Source: Thermoplasmata archaeon
GTDB taxonomy: Archaea; Thermoplasmatota; Thermoplasmata; Thermoplasmatales; Thermoplasmataceae
NCBI GenBank assembly: GCA_021790415.1
Contig: JAJYDZ010000023.1
Coordinates: 1-10,785, forward strand
Length of the DNA: 10,785 bases
Direction of reading: 5' to 3'
Shown: positions 1 to 5,849 of the stretch, piece after piece
How positions within the stretch are numbered: position 1 is the first letter of the stretch
Layout of the letters: each line of letters starts with the position of its first letter
The notes under the pieces: generated by a model
Database searches by the model: none
Told to the model about the DNA's origin: nothing
The model's input: the letters and a program-made list of their open reading frames with translations, nothing else
Made by a program: the position numbers and the translations under genes

Positions 1-176
1 CTTGTCAATGTGCTGTTGAATGTAAATTTCTGACCGAGTATATCAGTTACGGAAATCTTTCCACTGCCCGATGATTGGGGTTTGACATATTGGACATAAC
101 TTATGGCTGAAACTAATACAACTATTACGATAATAATGGATATCAGTACCTTTATTTTGTTTTCGCTCAAGTTCAT
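1..176 (-). CDS. N-terminal fragment of a membrane-anchored, possibly extracytoplasmic thioredoxin-like protein
   Basis: Reading the minus strand from an ATG at 176 gives 58 codons that continue past the left edge of the window. Residues 1-9 are polar (MNLSENKIK). Residues 10-28 form one hydrophobic segment rich in I, V and L, which fits a signal anchor or uncleaved signal peptide. A short linker (KPQSSGSGK) follows, then ISVTDILGQKFTFNSTLT. That last stretch resembles the start of TlpA/SCO/peroxiredoxin-like domains, where a 'tD.dGk.f.l' strand precedes the thiol domain; the active-site part lies outside the window, so the fold is only a guess. A GTGATC ribosome-binding site lies 3 nt before the ATG, matching the archaeal anti-SD. 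The gene is divergent from the DUF929 gene and shares a 157-bp intergenic region with it. The coding start is fairly sure; the function is not. Confidence 0.6.
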   Translation of the reverse strand, partial: MNLSENKIKVLISIIIVIVVLVSAISYVQYVKPQSSGSGKISVTDILGQKFTFNSTLT

Positions 177-215
177 TTTGATCACTGAAATAATTCTTAC
201 TTTAGTGAAATAACA

Positions 216-229
216 TTTAGTATATTAAA
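216..229 (-). promoter_or_regulatory. Putative TATA box for the left-edge membrane protein
   Basis: On the minus strand the sequence reads TTTAATATACTAAA. Its centre lies near 225, so transcription would begin around 200, giving a leader of about 24 nt that carries the GTGATC ribosome-binding site (179-184). The predicted start of transcription falls inside the inverted repeat at 183-207. Position and composition fit an archaeal TATA box; there is no experimental support. Confidence 0.35.
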
Positions 230-302
230 TTTTTTTCCTGTTAAAAACATTTGAAAAGTCAGTAAATTTATAATAAAATGCTTACATTTCTCATTTCAAA
301 AA

Positions 303-312
303 CTTTATACAA
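303..312 (+). promoter_or_regulatory. TATA box of the DUF929 gene (leaderless transcript)
   Basis: CTTTATACAA has its TTTATA core centred about 27 nt upstream of the ATG at 334. That is the distance at which an archaeal transcript would begin at or next to the start codon. No Shine-Dalgarno match precedes this ATG, as expected for a leaderless mRNA. The same ten bases recur at 1270-1279 in front of the HTH gene. Confidence 0.6.
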
Positions 313-333
313 GTAAATATTATTCTATAAAAA

Positions 334-1242
334 ATGTCAAATAGAAAATACTCAAAAAACAAGAAAGCACAAGCAGCAGAAAAGGAAGTGGAAAAGAAGA
401 AAACACTCCCTGATTTAGTAAGAGAGAACAAAAAATTATTCACTGTTTTGGCTACGATTATTATTGTCGTTATTCTTGTTTCTGTTTCCCTGGAATTTAA
501 TATTTTTAAGGATAATTCCACGGATAGCATTAGCATTCCAAATCCGTTCCCTTGGGGCAGCTTCGTAAAAATATCCAATAATAATTTCGGCAACCAAACT
601 CATTTCTATTGGATTTCGTGGTATGGCTGCCCAATCGGGGCAGCAAATTCATGGGGCCTTTATCTGGCAGTTGAGGAACATATACCTGCAATCAGTAATG
701 ATATCACATTACACACATCTGATCCTTATGATTCTGCACCAGGTGAACCGGGATTACTTTTCAACGGAGATGTATCATACGGCAACTATTATTTCAGCGT
801 TTATTACATGTATAATCAATATCACAATGCGACCGCAGCAGGTACCCCAATAGCAAGCAACCAGCTTGTTTCTGTAGGTCTTCAGGAGGTAAATTCCACA
901 GAACCCTCGTTTATAAGTTCCATGATTTATACGATTCAGACACAAACTGCAAGTCAGACTTCAAGCTCAGGTGCACCTATAGCACCCATAGGATCAACTG
1001 GATATCATCTGGTCACGACACTCATAATTACCGGTCCGAATGGAGCCTATTATATGCAGGGACCTGCATTTAACCTCGCAGATCTCACTTCCAATCCAAC
1101 CGCTGCGTCCAATTATCTTAATTCTCCAGCCTATGAAAGTTATGTCCTCTCGCCCAGTTATGTAGAGAGTAATATGAAAAGCATTGGGGTTATCACAGAC
1201 TATATGGGGGAAATAAATACTATTGTGGGAGAAGTCTCTTAA
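334..1242 (+). CDS. DUF929-family membrane-anchored protein with a single-cysteine WYGCPIG motif
   Basis: This 302-residue protein has a lysine-rich cytoplasmic N-terminus (1-34), one transmembrane anchor at about 35-56, and a large domain that is probably outside the membrane and is rich in N, S, T, Y and G. The segment FVKISNNNFGN..HFYWISWYGCPIGAANSWGLY (77-110) is the hallmark I associate with DUF929, a family described from Sulfolobus and also found in Thermoplasmata. The WYGCP pattern after a hydrophobic strand resembles the active-site start of thioredoxin-like folds. Here only Cys99 is present and the CxxC partner position is Gly; I see no other cysteine in the protein. The biochemical role is unknown; thiol chemistry at the cell surface is inference. 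The ATG at 334 is chosen because a TATA box lies 27 nt upstream and the charged N-terminus precedes the anchor sensibly. It is followed by the HTH gene on the same strand, which has its own promoter. Confidence 0.75.
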   Translation: MSNRKYSKNKKAQAAEKEVEKKKTLPDLVRENKKLFTVLATIIIVVILVSVSLEFNIFKDNSTDSISIPNPFPWGSFVKISNNNFGNQTHFYWISWYGCPIGAANSWGLYLAVEEHIPAISNDITLHTSDPYDSAPGEPGLLFNGDVSYGNYYFSVYYMYNQYHNATAAGTPIASNQLVSVGLQEVNSTEPSFISSMIYTIQTQTASQTSSSGAPIAPIGSTGYHLVTTLIITGPNGAYYMQGPAFNLADLTSNPTAASNYLNSPAYESYVLSPSYVESNMKSIGVITDYMGEINTIVGEVS

Positions 1243-1269
1243 TAGTTTAGATGAGCAAATAATATGAAC

Positions 1270-1279
1270 CTTTATACAA
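1270..1279 (+). promoter_or_regulatory. TATA box upstream of the HTH regulator gene
   Basis: CTTTATACAA is identical to the box in front of the DUF929 gene. It predicts transcription starting near 1298-1301, which would give the HTH gene a leader of about 80 nt. That is long for this group, where monocistronic genes are often leaderless. The leader contains a 7-2-7 dyad and a possible short upstream reading frame. I see no better TATA candidate at the leaderless distance from the ATG at 1380. Confidence 0.5.
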
Positions 1280-1326
1280 CTTGTTAGGTACGGACAAAAA
1301 AGGCGATAGAAAACCTTGATGAAACT

Positions 1327-1342
1327 AATATCATTTGATATT
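1327..1342 (+). promoter_or_regulatory. Inverted repeat in the HTH-gene leader, possible operator
   Basis: AATATCA-TT-TGATATT is a perfect 7-bp dyad with a 2-nt spacer. It lies between the predicted transcription start (about 1300) and the ATG at 1380. A dyad downstream of the start site is a plausible site for a DNA-binding dimer, perhaps autoregulation by the HTH protein it precedes. As RNA it would have too small a loop to be a good hairpin, which favours a DNA-level role. Function is inferred only. Confidence 0.3.
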
Positions 1343-1379
1343 TCAGAGAACAAACATTTTTTTATTAGTTAAATATCCG

Positions 1380-2009
1380 ATGACATTGCCAAAGAATAAA
1401 AAGCATCCTCTGGAAATGACCGTTCAGGTTAGGAGAACGGATTGCCTAATAACTGACGCAACATTTAATATTCCTGATTTGAAAGGACTCACCAGACTCA
1501 AGATAGAGGTTGATGAGACACTTCACAGTCTTGAGGTAAAGAAGGTTGACGATAAAACAATGACAGCCCTAAGAAAAGTGTCAAGAAAAATCGTGCAGGC
1601 AGGACCAACAAGATTATGGGTATATGGAAAGAGTTGTAGCGCATGTAAATTCATGGCCCTCAGCGATGCCGTTGTACTTGGAACTAAGAGTATTGACAGA
1701 ACTACGGTAAGATTCCGTCTCCTTGTTAGTTCAACGGGTAATGCTAGAAAATTGGTTCATGATCTTGAAGAATCTGGTCTTGAACCTGTTGTCATCGACG
1801 GTCCTGAAGAGATAAAAACAGAGATTACGGATAGGGAAAATCAGGTATTGAGGTTATGTCTGGATCTTGGTTATTTTGATAACGAGAGGGAAGCTTCACT
1901 TAAGGACATTTCGAAACTGCTAGGAATATCGGTATCATCGTTATCTGAAACTCTTAGAAGAGCCCTAAGAAAAATTACGGAAGATTACGTTAACAGAAAT
2001 CCAACTTAG
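1380..2009 (+). CDS. Bacterio-opsin activator-type HTH transcriptional regulator with SCxxCK motif
   Basis: The C-terminal part, residues about 149-202 (ITDRENQVLRLCLDLGYFD, then SLKDISKLLGISVSSLSETLRRALRKI), is a typical HTH_10 (bacterio-opsin activator) DNA-binding domain; the recognition helix is about 184-199. Residues 15-145 form an alpha/beta sensor-like region containing YGKSCSACK (83-90). The cysteine pair is C86/C89, of the kind that could bind a metal or respond to redox state. No membrane segment is visible, so it should be a cytoplasmic, DNA-binding protein. The frame opens with a TTG at 1335, but the ATG at 1380 gives the expected N-terminus; an internal ATG at 1416 is a further option. 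None has a clear Shine-Dalgarno. It is convergent with the trp operon, so there is no direct sign that it regulates trp. Its own leader dyad and the DUF929 gene are nearer candidate targets. Family sure, ligand and targets unknown. Confidence 0.8.
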   Translation: MTLPKNKKHPLEMTVQVRRTDCLITDATFNIPDLKGLTRLKIEVDETLHSLEVKKVDDKTMTALRKVSRKIVQAGPTRLWVYGKSCSACKFMALSDAVVLGTKSIDRTTVRFRLLVSSTGNARKLVHDLEESGLEPVVIDGPEEIKTEITDRENQVLRLCLDLGYFDNEREASLKDISKLLGISVSSLSETLRRALRKITEDYVNRNPT

Positions 2010-2046
2010 TGATATAAAGGATTATTAAAATTATAAAAATTTTTAA
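2010..2046. terminator. AT-rich bidirectional terminator between convergent genes
   Basis: These 37 bp separate the stop of the HTH gene (plus) from the stop of aroF (minus). The stretch is almost entirely A and T, with oligo-T runs on both strands: TTTTT on the plus strand near 2039-2044, and TTTTTATAATTTTAATAAT on the minus strand. Archaeal termination relies on T-rich tracts, so the sequence could end both transcripts. There is no strong GC stem. Confidence 0.5.
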
Positions 2047-2823
2047 TTAAAATTTTGACATGGTATCCCGTAAGGCATTCACTCTTTTGTAAAGTAATTC
2101 AAACTGCTTGAAATTGAGTTGCTGTTTACTATCACTTAGGGCTTCCTGAGGTTCAGGATGAACTTCGATCATCAATCCATCTGCCCCTGCCCCAACGGCA
2201 GCAAGAGATAACGGTTCTACATATCTCGCAAGTCCAGCAGGATGACTGGGATCAACATAAACTGGGTATGGAACTCTTTCCTTAAGGACCGGAACCGCAG
2301 ATATATCTAAAGTGAATCTCGTTGCATTTTCAAATGTTCTTATTCCTCTCTCTACCATTATGATTTGACTATTTCCTGCTCCTGAAATATATTCAGAAGC
2401 CTGAACAAATTCATCAATTGTATTCCCAAATCCCCGTTTTATTAAAACAGGTTTGTTGAGCTCACCAACTCTTCTGAGTAGTGAAAAGTTCTGGCAGTTT
2501 CTGCTGCCAATCTGAAGGATATCCGCATATTTTGTAACGGTTGTCAGGTTATCGGAATCCATCACCTCAGTGACGATATTCATTCCGGTCTCTTCCTTAG
2601 CCATAGCCAATATTTTTAGACCCTCCTCCTTAAGGCCCTGGAAACTTTTTGGGGAGGTCCTCGGTTTGTATGCACCTCCTCTCATGAAATTTATGCCAAG
2701 TGTTTTTAAAAATCTGGCGGTTTCAAGAACCTGCTCTTCGCTTTCCACAGCGCATGGCCCAGCTATAAAAATGAATTTTTCCTTGCTGAAAAGATCCTCA
2801 ATTGTAAGATCTGGAGCCATCAT
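2047..2823 (-). CDS. aroF: 3-deoxy-7-phosphoheptulonate (DAHP) synthase, short type I-beta
   Basis: This cytoplasmic enzyme condenses phosphoenolpyruvate with erythrose-4-phosphate, the first step of the shikimate pathway. The 258-residue protein is a bare TIM barrel. Visible motifs are FIAGPCAVES (18-28), with the metal-binding cysteine C24; the KPRTSPKSFQG loop (53-63); IKRG (128-131); DPSHPAG (191-197), with metal ligand H194; E220; and D231. The spacing agrees with the Pyrococcus furiosus enzyme (C31, H202, E228, D239 as I recall). It has neither the N-terminal ferredoxin-like domain of the Thermotoga enzyme nor a chorismate mutase fusion. It is the last gene of the trp operon and overlaps the end of trpC by 26 bp. 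A GGGGGTGAT ribosome-binding site at 2829-2837 sits 5 nt before the ATG at 2823; a second ATG follows directly at 2820. Placement here suggests that precursor supply is co-expressed with tryptophan synthesis. Confidence 0.93.
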   Translation of the reverse strand: MMAPDLTIEDLFSKEKFIFIAGPCAVESEEQVLETARFLKTLGINFMRGGAYKPRTSPKSFQGLKEEGLKILAMAKEETGMNIVTEVMDSDNLTTVTKYADILQIGSRNCQNFSLLRRVGELNKPVLIKRGFGNTIDEFVQASEYISGAGNSQIIMVERGIRTFENATRFTLDISAVPVLKERVPYPVYVDPSHPAGLARYVEPLSLAAVGAGADGLMIEVHPEPQEALSDSKQQLNFKQFELLYKRVNALRDTMSKF

Positions 2824-3571
2824 ACCTAATCACCCCCAAGTTTTTAATTTCTCTTAGAAATTTTTTGTCTTTCAAGACTGCCTCACCTATAAGATATCCG
2901 TCAAAATTTAACTCATTAATTTTCTCAAAGTTTTCACCATTAATCCCACTTTCAAGAATGAATGGATTCTCAGTTTCATCAATCAAATTATTTATCATTT
3001 CTTCTTCACCCTCCATTTTTAATGTTCTTAGATTTCTTCTATTGTATCCCAAAATTATTCCTTCCAAGGATTTTATTTGGTCAAAGCGGTTCTTATCATG
3101 AAATTCAATAAGCACATCCAATCCAATAGACTTCGCATACGTTGAAAGTTCACTCACCTGATCAATAGACAAGAAGTCTGAAATCAGGAGAATACAGTCA
3201 AAATTCTCAAAGTAAGCCTTATCTATCATCACTTTTCTATCGATAAAATCCTTCATGAGAATGGGTTTATCTAGTCCTATAAAACTATCAGAATCGCTGA
3301 ACTTTCCACTAAAATATTTAGGTTCAGTGAGAATACTGTACGCATTGCAATGATCCTTTGAGGCGTTGGCAAATTCACTGGGATCATTGTAGTTGATATT
3401 TTTAAATCCGGATGCCGAGGATCTTTTGAATTCAAAGATAATCGCCTTCTTTCCTTCATCCATGGATCGCATAATTTCATTTCTCATGCTTATTACAGGT
3501 CTCTTCCTTTGATTTCCGTGCTTAAAATTTCTCGTAGAATTGTTGCTGTAAATATCTTCCACTATTGTCAT
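2798..3571 (-). CDS. trpC: Indole-3-glycerol phosphate synthase
   Basis: It closes the indole ring of 1-(o-carboxyphenylamino)-1-deoxyribulose-5-phosphate to give indole-3-glycerol phosphate, releasing CO2. At 257 residues it is the usual monofunctional size, similar to the Sulfolobus enzyme. The catalytic set is in place: E47 and K49 in IIFEFKRSSASG, general acid K107 in ILMKDF, E156 in LIEFHD, N177 in GYNRRN, and E207/S208 in ILESGI. The phosphate-binding GYLIGEAVL segment is at 225-233. The ATG at 3571 overlaps the trpG stop as ATGA, so the two are probably translationally coupled, and GGTG lies 4 nt upstream. The 3' end overlaps aroF by 26 bp. The N-terminal extension that precedes the first barrel strand (about 1-40) is present but divergent. 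Identification is secure. Confidence 0.94.
   Translation of the reverse strand: MTIVEDIYSNNSTRNFKHGNQRKRPVISMRNEIMRSMDEGKKAIIFEFKRSSASGFKNINYNDPSEFANASKDHCNAYSILTEPKYFSGKFSDSDSFIGLDKPILMKDFIDRKVMIDKAYFENFDCILLISDFLSIDQVSELSTYAKSIGLDVLIEFHDKNRFDQIKSLEGIILGYNRRNLRTLKMEGEEEMINNLIDETENPFILESGINGENFEKINELNFDGYLIGEAVLKDKKFLREIKNLGVIRYDGSRSYN
2829..2837 (-). promoter_or_regulatory. Ribosome-binding site of aroF inside trpC
   Basis: On the minus strand the site reads GGGGGTGAT, 5 nt upstream of the ATG at 2823. It matches the archaeal anti-Shine-Dalgarno core GGTGAT and lies wholly within the 3' end of trpC. This supports independent re-initiation and fixes the aroF start. Confidence 0.7.
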
Positions 3572-4131
3572 AGGGCACCACTCATGAAGTTTTTGAATAT
3601 GGTTTCACCAAATTGCGAATAGTAACTTTCGGGATGAAACTGAATTCCAAATATGGAACCATCATTTGAATGAAAACCCATCACGGTTTCATCTTTCTCA
3701 GAAACGCAATCTATTGTGATATTTTTATTTGGTTTTATGGCAAGCGAATGATATCTAATAACATCAAAGGATTCAGGAACATCTTTATATATTGGGGATT
3801 TAAGGTGCCTGACTCTGTCCACCTGCCCGTGCATTAAATGTTTAGAAAGTACTATTTCACTGCCAAGATAATGTGCAAGAAATTGGTGACCGAAGCAAAT
3901 TCCGAGTACCTTGGTGCCAGATTTTATAGAATCCATCATTTCATAAAGATAACCTGCATCCTTACCATTTACCGGGTTTCCAGGACCGGGTGATATAATT
4001 ATCCTGTCATACTTCTCAACATTCTGAATATCATGGTCATCATTGAGTTTTACATCAACATCAACCTTGATATCCAGCAGAATCTGATAAATATTGTAAA
4101 CAAAGGAATCGTGGTTGTTAACCAATAACAC
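3568..4131 (-). CDS. trpG: Anthranilate synthase component II (glutamine amidotransferase)
   Basis: It hydrolyses glutamine and passes ammonia to TrpE. The class I amidotransferase signature is complete. Counting from the GTG at 4131, the nucleophile is C79 in GICFGHQ, and H166 and E168 in QFHPES complete the triad. The ISPGPGNP oxyanion-strand motif is near 46-53. I place the start at the GTG at 4131 because it gives the family N-terminus [10 protein letters not shown]. It follows the strong GGAGGTG site (4144-4150) by 12 nt. A GTG at 4146 is also in frame but is itself part of that ribosome-binding site. From 4131 the protein is 187 residues. It overlaps trpE by 14 bp and trpC by 4 bp. A shared role in folate synthesis with a PabB cannot be excluded, but no pabB is visible here. 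Confidence 0.92.
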   Translation of the reverse strand: MLLVNNHDSFVYNIYQILLDIKVDVDVKLNDDHDIQNVEKYDRIIISPGPGNPVNGKDAGYLYEMMDSIKSGTKVLGICFGHQFLAHYLGSEIVLSKHLMHGQVDRVRHLKSPIYKDVPESFDVIRYHSLAIKPNKNITIDCVSEKDETVMGFHSNDGSIFGIQFHPESYYSQFGETIFKNFMSGAL

Positions 4132-5263
4132 TTTCGTTCTGAACACCTCCTAGAACCGTTCCTGCTTTCGCAAGGATTTCCCTATTTTCATTTTCAGGAA
4201 TAGAATCTTTTACAATACCTGCACCAGCCCTTGTTACGATGCTATTATTCATCGTATAAAGTGATCGGATGCAAAGAGCCATATCCAAAAATGAATTTGA
4301 ATAAATTCCTGCTGCACCTGAGTACGGACCCCTTTCACCCTCCTCATATTCCAGAATTAATTCTAAGGCTCTCTCCTTTGGCGCACCAGAAACTGTCCCT
4401 GCAGGGAAAACTGCTTCAAGAAGATCGGCAGCATCCAATTCTTCTCTTAATGAAGATTCAACATCGCTTAGAATGTGAATCACTGAGGCGAATTTCTTTA
4501 TATAATGGGACTTAACGACTTTCACAGTTCCCGGAACAGAAACTTTTCCCAAATCGTTCCTAGCAAGGTCAACGAGCATCCGGTGTTCCAGAAGTTCTTT
4601 CTCATCAGATAGTAGCTCCACGCTTAATTGATCTAAGGACTTCCCAGCAGCAGAAATAGGTCTTGTTCCCGCAATGGGATTAATGAGACATCTTTTGTTT
4701 CTAAGCTTTACCAGACTTTCCGGTGAGCTTCCCATAAGTATATTTCTGCCTATTTTAAAAAGGAATACATAAGCAGAGCGATCATGGGTTAGAAAATACT
4801 CAAGTGTTTGTATAACAGATATGCTGCCGACAGGAATCTCCTTCGATAATACCACCTGAAGAAGTTCTCCATTTTTTATTCTCTCTATGGATTTAGCAAC
4901 GCTTTCCATATAACCCCTATCCAGATCTCTGATCAAAGGAGTGAATTGTTGAAATTCACCATGACGTTTGAAACTTCCCTCTATATTCTTTGTATTTATG
5001 ATACAAAATCCATTTGGCCAGCTTTCCTCATCAACTTTAATATTTGGAAAAATGTCTGAAACCATGCCGAATGTCAATATGACCGGGCAAGGTTGAGCAG
5101 CAAGGTTTCTTAACTCCTTAATGGAATTAATGGGAATACCTTGTCCATGGAAAAAAAGCCTCTCATTTCCCAATAGCTTTTCCTCATCTTCAAATGAGCA
5201 AAAATAGGCGAAGTCGCCCCCTTCCTTCATTAACCGGTCAATTTTTTCAAGCATGGGATTCAA
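4118..5263 (-). CDS. trpE: Anthranilate synthase component I, N-terminally compact
   Basis: It converts chorismate plus ammonia (from TrpG) to anthranilate. The chorismate-binding core is intact: NPIAGTRP (195-202), MLVDLARND (229-237), [11 protein letters not shown] (286-296), GPYSGAAG (312-319) and RAGAGIV (345-351). The Ala in PIAGT favours anthranilate synthase over PabB, which usually has Lys there. At 381 residues it is about 40 shorter than Sulfolobus TrpE (421 as I recall), and the difference is in the N-terminal region. I see no LLES-type tryptophan-binding element, and the NPSPYMF element appears as DRSAYVF (161-167). Tryptophan inhibition may therefore be weak or absent (inference). 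The start is the TTG at 5263, 9 nt after GGAGGTGA (5273-5280); an ATG at 5254 is the alternative but lies 18 nt away. It overlaps trpF by 17 bp and trpG by 14 bp. Confidence 0.92.
   Translation of the reverse strand: MNPMLEKIDRLMKEGGDFAYFCSFEDEEKLLGNERLFFHGQGIPINSIKELRNLAAQPCPVILTFGMVSDIFPNIKVDEESWPNGFCIINTKNIEGSFKRHGEFQQFTPLIRDLDRGYMESVAKSIERIKNGELLQVVLSKEIPVGSISVIQTLEYFLTHDRSAYVFLFKIGRNILMGSSPESLVKLRNKRCLINPIAGTRPISAAGKSLDQLSVELLSDEKELLEHRMLVDLARNDLGKVSVPGTVKVVKSHYIKKFASVIHILSDVESSLREELDAADLLEAVFPAGTVSGAPKERALELILEYEEGERGPYSGAAGIYSNSFLDMALCIRSLYTMNNSIVTRAGAGIVKDSIPENENREILAKAGTVLGGVQNESVIG
4144..4152 (-). promoter_or_regulatory. Ribosome-binding site that decides the trpG start
   Basis: TAGGAGGTG on the minus strand is a near-perfect match to the anti-Shine-Dalgarno. 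Its last three bases are the in-frame GTG at 4146, which would be the longest-frame start. Ribosomes bound here should start downstream instead, at the GTG at 4131, 12 nt away. The site lies inside trpE. Confidence 0.6.
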
Positions 5264-5849
5264 GCGACGTTCTCACCTCCTTTATTCTTGACAGCATTTT
5301 TAAATCCTTAATACCGGGAGAAATCTCTATACTGCTGCTCAAATCAATAAACTGAAATCCCTTTTTCACAATTTTATCAATATCTTCTGGTTTTATTCCT
5401 CCTGCGAGACCTACTTTCTTATTGGACGGGTTCAAGTCATTAAGAATTTTAACGATTAGTGGCTTCTGTTCTATGAGTACAAGGTCAGCTTCTTTGACAT
5501 ATGGTTCAATTCTGAAATCTGGGTTGAATAGCCTTTCTGCACTGATTACAGATATGATCTTTTTTCCAGACATCTTTCTTATTTGAGAAATTTCATCAGG
5601 TGTGTGAAGGTAATGCATCTGGATATATTCCTCCTCTGAAAAACTATTCTTAAGGTATTCCCTGTCATCATATACTGCAGCAACATTGAACCCACTGGAA
5701 GAAAGTAAATCAGAAAATTTTGTCTCAACAAACCTTTTCGACGATCTTGCTCTAACAACGCCAATTATATCTGCACCGCTGTCTCTGGCTGCAATGGCAT
5801 CACTTTCTCTGGTTATGCCGCATACCTTTAATGTTAAATTAAGCGCCAG
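5247..5849 (-). CDS. trpF: Phosphoribosylanthranilate isomerase, divergent catalytic loop, probable CTG start
   Basis: It isomerises N-(5-phosphoribosyl)anthranilate by an Amadori rearrangement. TrpF motifs visible, counted from a CTG start, are KVCGIT (8-13) with catalytic C10, SSKRFV (36-41), IQMH (76-79), GLAGGIKPEDI (147-157) and FIDLSSSIE..PGIKD (167-182). The position of the general acid aspartate ('LLDT' in Thermotoga, D126) reads LIEQ, giving E127. The GG(S/T)G-containing loop that normally follows is missing: about 21 residues separate E127 from the AGG motif, against about 32 in Thermotoga. The frame has no ATG or GTG start. A TTG at 5876 is the longest option. The strong AAGGAGGCGA site at 5856-5865 instead points to a CTG at 5849, 6 nt downstream, which gives a normal 200-residue protein beginning just before KVCG. 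It overlaps trpD by 11 bp (from CTG) and trpE by 17 bp. Confidence 0.87.
   Translation of the reverse strand: MALNLTLKVCGITRESDAIAARDSGADIIGVVRARSSKRFVETKFSDLLSSSGFNVAAVYDDREYLKNSFSEEEYIQMHYLHTPDEISQIRKMSGKKIISVISAERLFNPDFRIEPYVKEADLVLIEQKPLIVKILNDLNPSNKKVGLAGGIKPEDIDKIVKKGFQFIDLSSSIEISPGIKDLKMLSRIKEVRTSLESHA
5273..5280 (-). promoter_or_regulatory. Ribosome-binding site of trpE inside trpF
   Basis: GGAGGTGA on the minus strand is a perfect eight-base match to the anti-Shine-Dalgarno. It lies 9 nt before the TTG at 5263 and 18 nt before the ATG at 5254. Spacing therefore favours the TTG start. Confidence 0.6.

Larger units (their letters stand above)
177..333. other. Divergent intergenic region with two promoters and a dyad/direct repeat
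   Basis: This AT-rich spacer separates the left-edge membrane protein (minus) from the DUF929 gene (plus). It holds a TATA-like element for each direction. Near the minus-strand start it also holds an 11-nt inverted repeat (183-193 against 197-207, one mismatch and one G-T pair, 3-nt loop). TGAAATAA is directly repeated at 186-193 and 206-213, exactly 20 bp apart. No open reading frame in it looks real. Confidence 0.45.

Noticed and set aside
994..1353. Long minus-strand frames opposite the DUF929 gene and plus-strand frames opposite the trp genes (for example 2570-2857 and 8498-8854)
   Set aside because: They are fully antisense to well-supported conserved genes, show no domain signature, and have no promoter or ribosome-binding site.
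1335..1379. TTG-initiated extension of the HTH regulator
   Set aside because: It adds 15 residues unlike the family N-terminus, runs through the leader dyad, and has no ribosome-binding site. The ATG at 1380 is preferred.
1380..2009. HTH protein as the trp operon repressor
   Set aside because: It is convergent with the trp operon, and its leader dyad (AATATCA-TT-TGATATT) does not resemble the trpB promoter arms (GAATG/CATTC). Proximity alone is not evidence.
4132..4146. GTG at 4146 as the start of trpG
   Set aside because: The codon is part of the GGAGGTG ribosome-binding site, and starting there adds five residues before the normal [11 protein letters not shown]-terminus.
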